A DNA stretch of 64,000 nt from Petrolisthes cinctipes. Its lineage: Eukaryota > Arthropoda > Malacostraca > Decapoda > Porcellanidae. Shown here piece by piece: positions 57,757-64,000 of this stretch; the first letter of the stretch is position 1; each line of letters begins with the position of its first letter. The stretch is taken from the NCBI GenBank assembly GCA_033782935.1, contig JAWQEG010002456.1:123160-187159 (forward strand). The letters run 5' to 3'. The notes beneath the pieces were generated by a model that was not told the DNA's origin, did no database searches, and was given only the letters and a program-made list of their open reading frames with translations. A program made the translations under genes and the position numbers.

Positions 57757-57873
57757 TAGTAAGAGATTGGACAAAGTGATAATATTCAAAGAAATGATAG
57801 AATTCGAATGTGAGGGGAGAAGAGAGGAGAGGAAAAGGAGAGAGGAAAAGTTGGGTGCCCGAGGGAGGAGGAG

Positions 57874-57949
<76 letters not shown>

Positions 57950-57985
57950 TGTGAAAGATACAGAGAACCACATACACAGACAACC

Positions 57986-58024
<39 letters not shown>

Positions 58025-58027
58025 AGA
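57695..58027. repeat. Compound (GA)n field
   Basis: GA runs at 57695-57752, 57877-57947 and 57983-58027 separated by purine-rich sequence. The segment at about 57948-57983 is an inverted copy of the linker at 58155-58207. Confidence 0.95.
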
Positions 58028-58113
58028 AGGTTGATGTCACCAGTTAAATCCCAACTTTTACTCCACAAGAAAAAAAGAACAAAGTTATCACCACGTGGGA
58101 GACTGATGGAGAT

Positions 58114-58114
<1 letters not shown>

Positions 58115-58157
<43 letters not shown>

Positions 58158-58204
58158 TGTGTGTGTATGTGGTTCTCCCTATCCTTCACTTTTACACACA
58201 CACA

Positions 58205-58281
<77 letters not shown>
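58115..58281. repeat. Compound (CT)n field
   Basis: CT runs at 58115-58154 and 58208-58281 around the linker GGTTGTGTGTGTATGTGGTT...CACTTTTACACACAC. Confidence 0.95.
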
Positions 58282-58282
<1 letters not shown>

Positions 58283-58400
58283 ACATATAGCATCTGCGGT
58301 ACTTGGAACGCGCTTCCTGCTGATGTAGTCAACAGCAACTCTGTGGATCAGTTCAAGTCCAGATTAGACAAAGCCTTAAATCACCGTCTAGGTGTTTAAG
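58282..58400 (+). mobile_element. CR1/Jockey-type LINE 3' relic
   Basis: CGTWNALPADVVNSNSVDQF then KSRLDKALNHRLGV-stop is the C-terminal tail typical of CR1/Jockey reverse transcriptase ORFs. Everything upstream is replaced by microsatellite. Confidence 0.75.
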
Positions 58401-58539
58401 CCGTTGTGCGAGTGTTCCTTGATGGTTTCACATGACACATTCGAGGACGGTCGCCTACTTGCGCAACTAATCCCACAGGTACCCTCTTTGTATGGATCGT
58501 AAGGTCCCTAGGGTACTTCTTTTCCTTGTAACTCCTTGT

Positions 58540-58541
58540 AA

Positions 58542-58572
<31 letters not shown>

Positions 58573-58615
58573 TGTGTGTGTATGTGGTTCTCCACATCCT
58601 TCACTTTCACACACA

Positions 58616-58679
<64 letters not shown>

Positions 58680-58683
58680 ACTT

Positions 58684-58716
<33 letters not shown>
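58540..58716. repeat. Compound (CT)n/(GT)n field
   Basis: CT run, then the same TGTGTATGTGGTTCTCC linker as at 58155, CT runs to 58676, then (GT)n 58691-58716. Confidence 0.95.
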
Positions 58717-58718
<2 letters not shown>

Positions 58719-58749
58719 ACCTTTGCTTTACAGGGAGTGTAATTGTCTG

Positions 58750-59285
58750 CTGAACCACATACTCCTCCCTCACCCCTTTCTCTCACCCCCCTCCCCTCCC
58801 TGGCATCCGTCCCTGACTGACTCCTTCCCTCCCTCCCTCCCTCCTGCCTTCCTATATCCCTACCTCCCTCCCTGCTTTCTTTCCTGACCCCCTATCTCCC
58901 TGTATCCCCTACCCCTTCCCCTCCCTCCCTCCCCTCCCTGTCTTCCTATATCCCTACCTCCCTCCCTGCTTTCTTTCCTGACCCCCTATCTCCCTGTATC
59001 CCCTACCCCTTCCCCTCTCTCCCTCCCTCCCTGTCTCTCTCCTCCCTGCTTCCCTACTTTTCTCCCTGACCCCTTCCCTTCATCCCTACCCCCTTCCTGT
59101 CTTCCTTCCTGCTTCCCTACCTTACTCCCTGACCCCTTCCCTTCATCCCTACCCCCCTTCCCCTCTTCCCTCCCTCCATCCCTGACCCCTTTCCTTCATC
59201 CCTCCCCCCTTCCTGTCCTCCTCCCTGCTTCCCTACCTTACTTCCTGACCCCTTCCCTCCCCCCTCCCCCCTTCCCTCCCTCCCT
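58750..59285. repeat. Polypyrimidine (CCCT)n-rich minisatellite
   Basis: Imperfect repeats of CTTCCTATATCCCTACCTCC and TGACCCCTTCCCTTCATCCC over about 530 bp; a C-rich strand with almost no G. Confidence 0.9.
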
Positions 59286-59350
59286 GCACACTCCACACTG
59301 GTTGCTTAAAGGAGACAACTTGGAATAACAAACTGATATTAAAGCACCCT

Positions 59351-59434
59351 GATTTCTCCACAGTACGCCGGGAAACAGAACCAGATAAACAAGAATAATG
59401 GTTGCCTGTTGAATGGAATAGTTCAGAGGAATCA
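59351..59434. repeat. Fold-back element copy
   Basis: GATTTCTCCACAGTACGCCG and GGAAACAG pair with CTGTTGAATGGAATAGTTCA and GAGGAATC. Confidence 0.7.
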
Positions 59435-59498
59435 TTTTACTCCATATCTTGCAACAACGCTATAATATTTGCCTCCTTAATTAAGAGGTTAGATAGTA

Positions 59499-59652
59499 CA
59501 GTCACGAGCACTAATAAGTATACAGCTTTGGTTGAAGCTTTAAACAGTCTAATTCACCAAACAAGTAATTCCAATGGAGATCTTATTGTGCATTTATTTA
59601 CTGTTTCTAGGTATTCGAAGCACACCTGAATACTTATTAGTGCTCGTGACTG
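59499..59652. mobile_element. 154-bp TA-flanked MITE
   Basis: Perfect 22-bp terminal inverted repeats beginning CAGTCACGAGCACTAATAAG, TA on both sides (59497-59498 and 59653-59654). Confidence 0.88.
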
Positions 59653-59680
59653 TACATGTGTTGGTAAATCTGGAGCAACT

Positions 59681-59780
59681 GATTCCTCCTATAACTATAT
59701 ATTCCAAAAAACAACAACAGACCACCGTTATTTATTTTCGTTCATCTGGTCCTGTTTCCTGGACTATTTTGGAGGAATCG
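59681..59780. repeat. Fold-back element copy
   Basis: GATTCCTCC... at left pairs with CCTGTTTCCTGGACTATTTT and GGAGGAATC at right; the left arm is diverged. Confidence 0.6.
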
Positions 59781-59845
59781 GGACGCTTTAAAAAGTGTAT
59801 AACCCCCTTCGACCAATTAGTCATTTCCAAGTTGTGGAAGGGGAG

Positions 59846-59947
<102 letters not shown>

Positions 59948-60031
59948 TGATTATCTGGTTTATAGTGCCTGTTGGAGTGTAAATTGGACTGGATGGTGAA
60001 GAAAGGGGGAGGATCAGGGAAAAGAAAACAC

Positions 60032-60120
<89 letters not shown>
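60032..60120. repeat. (GA)n microsatellite with single-base slips
   Basis: GA units with GGAGAG slips. Confidence 0.95.
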
Positions 60121-60389
60121 TAGGTGTAGGATAAGTAAGAGGATAGAAATATATAGGGAGAGATAGAGAGGGGGGGGAGAAGAAGGGACGACAAGAGGAA
60201 AGGGAGAAAGGGAAGGAGAGGATAGAGTTAGGAGAGTGAGGGAGGGAGAGAAAGAATGGAGAAAGGGAAGAAGAGAATAGAGGTAGGAGAATGAGGGAGA
60301 TATGAAAATGAGAGGAGAATAGTGGCTTTGAATGGAAGTGAAAGAAAGGACAAAGGGAATAAAGAGAGAGGATGGAGGGTGAAGATAAG
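60121..60389. repeat. Purine-rich degenerate repeat
   Basis: Units such as GAGAAAGGGAAGGAGAGGAT and GAATAGTGGCTTTGAATGG; the last is repeated after the next GA run (GGTGGCTCTGAGTGGAAG). Confidence 0.7.
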
Positions 60390-60482
<93 letters not shown>

Positions 60483-60486
60483 AGAG
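60390..60486. repeat. (GA)n microsatellite
   Basis: GA units with two GGAGAG slips. Confidence 0.95.
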
Positions 60487-60629
60487 GTGAATGGGTGGCT
60501 CTGAGTGGAAGTAAAAGGAAGGAAAAAGAGAGTGAGATTGAGTTGAGGAGAAGGGGAAGGAAGTGGTCGATTGGAAAGGAAAATGGAGGAGGGGGAGGGA
60601 CAGAGGGAAGTGAAGAATCCAGGAAACAG

Positions 60630-60890
60630 GAAGGAAGGAAGGAAAGGAGGTAGGATAGGAAGGAAAGAAGGAAGGAAGGAAGGAAGGAAGGAAGGAAAGG
60701 AGGTAGGATAGGAAGGAAGGAAAGAAGGAAGGAAAGAAGGAAGGAAGGAAAGGAGGTAGGATAGGAAGGAAAGAAGGAAAGGAAGGAAAGGAAAGAAGGA
60801 AGGAAGGAAGGAAGGAAAGAAGGTAGGATAGGAAGGAAGGAAGGAAAGAAGGAAGGAAGGAAAGGGAGATAGGATAGGAAGGAATTAAAG
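60630..60890. repeat. (GGAA)n with GGTAGGATA interruptions
   Basis: About 260 bp of GGAA units, interrupted four times by AAAGGAGGTAGGATAGGAAG, giving a higher-order period of about 45-65 bp. Confidence 0.95.
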
Positions 60891-60923
60891 GGGAGAATAT
60901 ACTTTTGGTACATTAGAGCACCT

Positions 60924-61010
60924 TGATTTCCTCCAAAGTATGCCAGGAAACAGGACCAAGTTTTAAAAAAATAATGGTGTCCTGTTGCTTGGAATTGTTT
61001 GGAGGAATCA
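60924..61010. repeat. Fold-back element copy
   Basis: GATTTCCTCCAAAGTATGCC and AGGAAACAGG pair with CCTGTTGCTTGGAATTGTTT and GGAGGAATC. Confidence 0.75.
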
Positions 61011-61089
61011 TTTTTTTCTCATTCCTTATTTATCAACAACTGTATAATTATACCCCTCTTAATTAAGCACCAATTAGAGAAAAGGAATT

Positions 61090-61440
61090 CTAGAAAGGGA
61101 CGAGAGGAACACGGAAAGGACGGAAGGGAGGAAGGGAAGGAGGAAGGGAAGGATATAGGAAGATAGGTAAGGAGGGAGGGAGGGATATGGAAAAGGAGGG
61201 ATGGGGGAAGGGAAGGATATAGGAAGATAGGTAAGGAGGGATGGAGGGGTTTGGGAAAGGGAGGGATGGGGGAAGGGAAGGATATAGGAAGATAGGTAAG
61301 GAGGGATGGAGGGATATGGGAAAGGTAGGAAGGGAATGACATAAGGAAGGTAGATAAGGAGGGAGGAAAGGACATAAGTAAGGTAGATAATGAGATAGAA
61401 GGGAACATGTATGAGGGAGGAAGGTAAGGACATCTATGAA
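61090..61440. repeat. Polypurine minisatellite, about 70-bp unit
   Basis: At least three units with GGAAGGATATAGGAAGATAG and GTAAGGAGGGATGGAGGG. Minus-strand open frames here are by-products. Confidence 0.9.
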
Positions 61441-61485
61441 GGTTGGAGGTAAAAGGAGAAGATGACTGATGAATGAATTAAGAGT

Positions 61486-61770
61486 TAGGTAGAGTTAGTG
61501 AGTTATGCCCTCATTGATATCAGGTAATGCTAGGAGGGAATAAAGTAGAGTTTATGAATTGAGTAGAGTTAGTGAGTTAAGCCTTCATTAATGGTGTTGC
61601 TAGGAGGGAACAGAATAGAGTTAGTGAGTTGAGTAGAGTTAGTGAGTAGAGTTGAGTTAGTGAGTTAAGCCCTCATTGATGGTGATGCTAGGAGGGAACA
61701 GAATAGAGTTAGTAAGTAGAGTAGAGTTAGTGAGTTAAGCCCTCATTGATGGTGATGCTAGGAGGGAATA
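61486..61770. repeat. Tandem repeat including a coding 3' end
   Basis: Four units share AGTTA(A/T)GCC(C/T)TCATT, GATGGTGATGCTAGGAGGGA and TAGAGTTAGTGAGTT. The last unit overlaps the stop and final codons of the minus-strand exon at 61735-61889. Confidence 0.85.
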
Positions 61771-61889
61771 TAGTACCACAGCCATGAGAGCCACTAACAA
61801 TAAAGCCAGTACCACCAACAGCTGTGTGGTGAACCCTTGGAACGCTTCCTCCTGACGAGCCTGACGTTCCACCAGCGCCGCCGCGACTC
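61735..61889 (-). CDS. Candidate terminal exon encoding a C-terminal membrane anchor
   Basis: On the minus strand a good acceptor (TATTTCTCCTGCAG, ending at 61890) opens into 51 codons: a short charged amphipathic stretch (ALVERQARQEEAFQGFTTQ), a hydrophobic segment of about 21 residues (LLVVLALLLVALMAVVLYSL) and ASPSMRA then TAA. This is the layout of a tail-anchored or C-terminally anchored protein. Composition is unlike the surrounding repeats. I do not recognise the family; upstream exons would lie at higher coordinates or outside the window. No transcript evidence, so it could be chance. Confidence 0.45.
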
Positions 61890-61947
61890 CTGCAGGAGAA
61901 ATAGACGCACATACATACATACATACATAAAGGGTTCTGGTGCATAA

Positions 61948-62157
61948 ACTATCTATCTATTTATCTATAGCTCTGACGCCTCGTTAACTCAGGGAGCTTC
62001 CCCCAAGAGTGTGGCCACGGCAGAAGTGTCTCCAGTTTTTCCTGTTCCAACACTCTCTCCTTACTTGGTCAAGCCCTACTCTGTCCCTCACGTTTCTCTC
62101 CTTTACATATTATTCCACTCTGTTCTGCCATCTAACCGGAGGTCTGCCTCTCACATA
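61948..62157 (-). mobile_element. LINE 3' fragment, antisense
   Basis: Same 3' end as 1073-2310 and 34590-34995: GTCAGAGCTATAGATAAATA tail, then GGCCACACTCTTGGGGGAAG and the Arg/Gly-rich C-terminus on the minus strand. Truncated after about 200 bp. Confidence 0.8.
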
Positions 62158-62159
62158 TT

Positions 62160-62700
<541 letters not shown>

Positions 62701-62894
62701 AATACCCCCACGACATTCAATAATATCATATAATTATAATTTGTAGATATAGATATTATTTGTGGTGCCCCTTCCAACCAAAACATTCCCTCCTTAATAT
62801 CCTCTCTTTCACTATCCCTCTTTTCCTTCTGTTTTCTTTCGTGGATTGTTGTTGTTCCTTCTCTCTATCTATCTTCTTCTCTTTCGCTTCAGCT

Positions 62895-63012
62895 GATTCC
62901 TCCTGACTGTGCCACGAAACAAGCTCCTTCCATATTGGTGGTGTTTCGTGGCAATATTTGAAGGACTCATTTATCTCCAATTTTTCTGACTACACCACAG
63001 GTTCCCTTAATG
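62895..63012. repeat. Fold-back element, sister of 55431-55590
   Basis: GATTCCTCCTGACTGTGCCA, GTGGTGTTTCGTGGCAATAT and TTGAAGGACTCATTTATCTC, ending CACAGGTTCCCTTAA. The left outer arm is missing. Confidence 0.7.
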
Positions 63013-63019
63013 TCTCTCA

Positions 63020-63480
63020 GGTCTAGCGAGGTGTTCTCTCTTCCTCTTCATTTTTTCCTCTTTCTCCTCCTATACTCCTCTTATAGCCTACACATTTCCT
63101 CTTTCTCCTCATTCTCTTTCTCCTCTTACTCCTCTTTCACCTCTTACTCCTCCTCATCTTCCCCTCATTATTCTCATATTTTCCCTACTCCTCTTTATCC
63201 TTTTCTTTTCCTATTCTTCCTCCTCTTTCTCCCTATTCCTCTTTATCCTTCTCTTTATCCTCCTATTCTCCCTACTCCCCTTCTCCCTTCTCTCTCTCCT
63301 CTTTCTCCTCCTCATCCCCCTACTCCTCTTTCTCGTTCTCTTTCTCCTCCTTCCCTACTCCTCCTCTTACACATCTCCTCATTCTTCCTCCTCCTAATCC
63401 CTTTCTTTCTATTTCTCCTTCTCTTACACACACCTCCTCATTCTCCTCTTCCTCCTCCTATACACACACACACACACACA
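63020..63480. repeat. CT-rich low-complexity tract
   Basis: Imperfect TCCTC/CTTTC repeats ending in a (CA)n. The plus-strand open frame is a low-complexity by-product. Confidence 0.85.
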
Positions 63481-63635
63481 CCTCCCCACAGCCAACTTGC
63501 CAACACCACCACTGCTAACATGAACTGCAAACACTTACGTACTGAGTTACACTGACTTTATCAACTTATGTTCAGGGTTTACATCAACGCTTTCACGCTC
63601 ACTCGCTTTCAGATTTTAAGGTGATTTATGAATTT

Positions 63636-63639
<4 letters not shown>

Positions 63640-63694
<55 letters not shown>

Positions 63695-63716
63695 GGAGGA
63701 AGGGGTAGTGGTTGGG

Positions 63717-63780
<64 letters not shown>
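63640..63780. repeat. Two (GA)n microsatellites
   Basis: GA runs at 63640-63688 and 63721-63779 around a G-rich linker. Confidence 0.95.
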
Positions 63781-63781
<1 letters not shown>

Positions 63782-63973
63782 GACAGGGAGAGGATGGTAG
63801 TGGTAGTGATGGGGTGGGGGGGGTTGATAGTCCAGACAAGCCTTTGAAGTGAGGGAAGGGAGGAGAGAGAAAATGAAGTAAAGGATGAAAGAAAGAGTTA
63901 TACATAATAAATATGATGATGAAGTGAAAAAATAAAAAAAGGAAGAATAAGTGACGAATGAAATAAGATTAAG

Positions 63974-64000
63974 ATATATATATATATATATATATATATA
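63974..64000. repeat. (TA)n microsatellite, runs off the window
   Basis: At least 13 TA units. Confidence 0.95.

Noticed and set aside
57650..58399. Plus-strand frame of 249 codons
   Set aside because: GA and CT microsatellite translated as Glu-Arg and Ser-Leu; only its last 37 codons are a LINE relic.
60014..60913. Minus-strand frame of 299 codons
   Set aside because: Translation of (GA)n and (GGAA)n repeats.

Overview
This is animal nuclear DNA, most likely from an arthropod and probably a decapod crustacean (shrimp, crayfish or crab). The reasons are intron-rich genes with GT-AG splicing, many non-LTR retrotransposon pieces ending in GATA-type tails, SINE-like repeats with a GGGGGGTATTGCC-type head, numerous short inverted-repeat transposons, and extreme microsatellite density ((CT)n, (GT)n, (GGAA)n, (CATA)n) from about 52.5 kb to the end. 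The organism call is inference.

Two protein-coding loci on the plus strand dominate. At 2.9-10.7 kb lies a CBP/p300-type histone acetyltransferase locus of eight exons: TAZ1, bromodomain, RING/PHD, HAT, ZZ and TAZ2. All visible splice sites and exon phases are intact, and the zinc ligands and active-site residues are kept. The joined frame nevertheless carries six in-frame stop codons, all TAG, with no TAA, TGA or frameshift before a terminal TAA. The KIX domain expected between TAZ1 and the bromodomain is absent. At 20.0-43.9 kb lies RAD54B, a SNF2/Rad54-family recombination ATPase. I traced 17 exons with continuous phase and no internal stop; the first exon is probably missing. Because RAD54B is clean, a general change of genetic code in this organism is unlikely. 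The CBP-like copy is best read as a young duplicate pseudogene, or less likely a recoded or edited gene.

0-2.9 kb holds an antisense LINE 3' fragment. 10.7-20 kb is repeat-rich intergenic DNA: a Tigger-like relic, two CR1/Jockey-type LINE fragments, a tandem array, TTAGG-rich degenerate repeats and two 30-32 bp palindromes flanked by 8-bp repeats. RAD54B introns host a nearly full-length but dead LINE, a second antisense LINE, several TA-flanked MITEs, SINEs, a decayed copy of one RAD54B exon and, in the last intron, a 5.65 kb near-perfect palindrome carrying a Tc1-like transposase remnant. 44-52 kb is mostly unique AT-rich sequence. 52.5-64 kb is a microsatellite and minisatellite field with about ten copies of a fold-back element recognised by GATTCCTCC...GGAGGAATC, a LINE relic, and one plausible minus-strand terminal exon (about 61.7-61.9 kb) encoding a C-terminal membrane anchor.

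Most long open frames in the last 12 kb are translated microsatellites and were left out.
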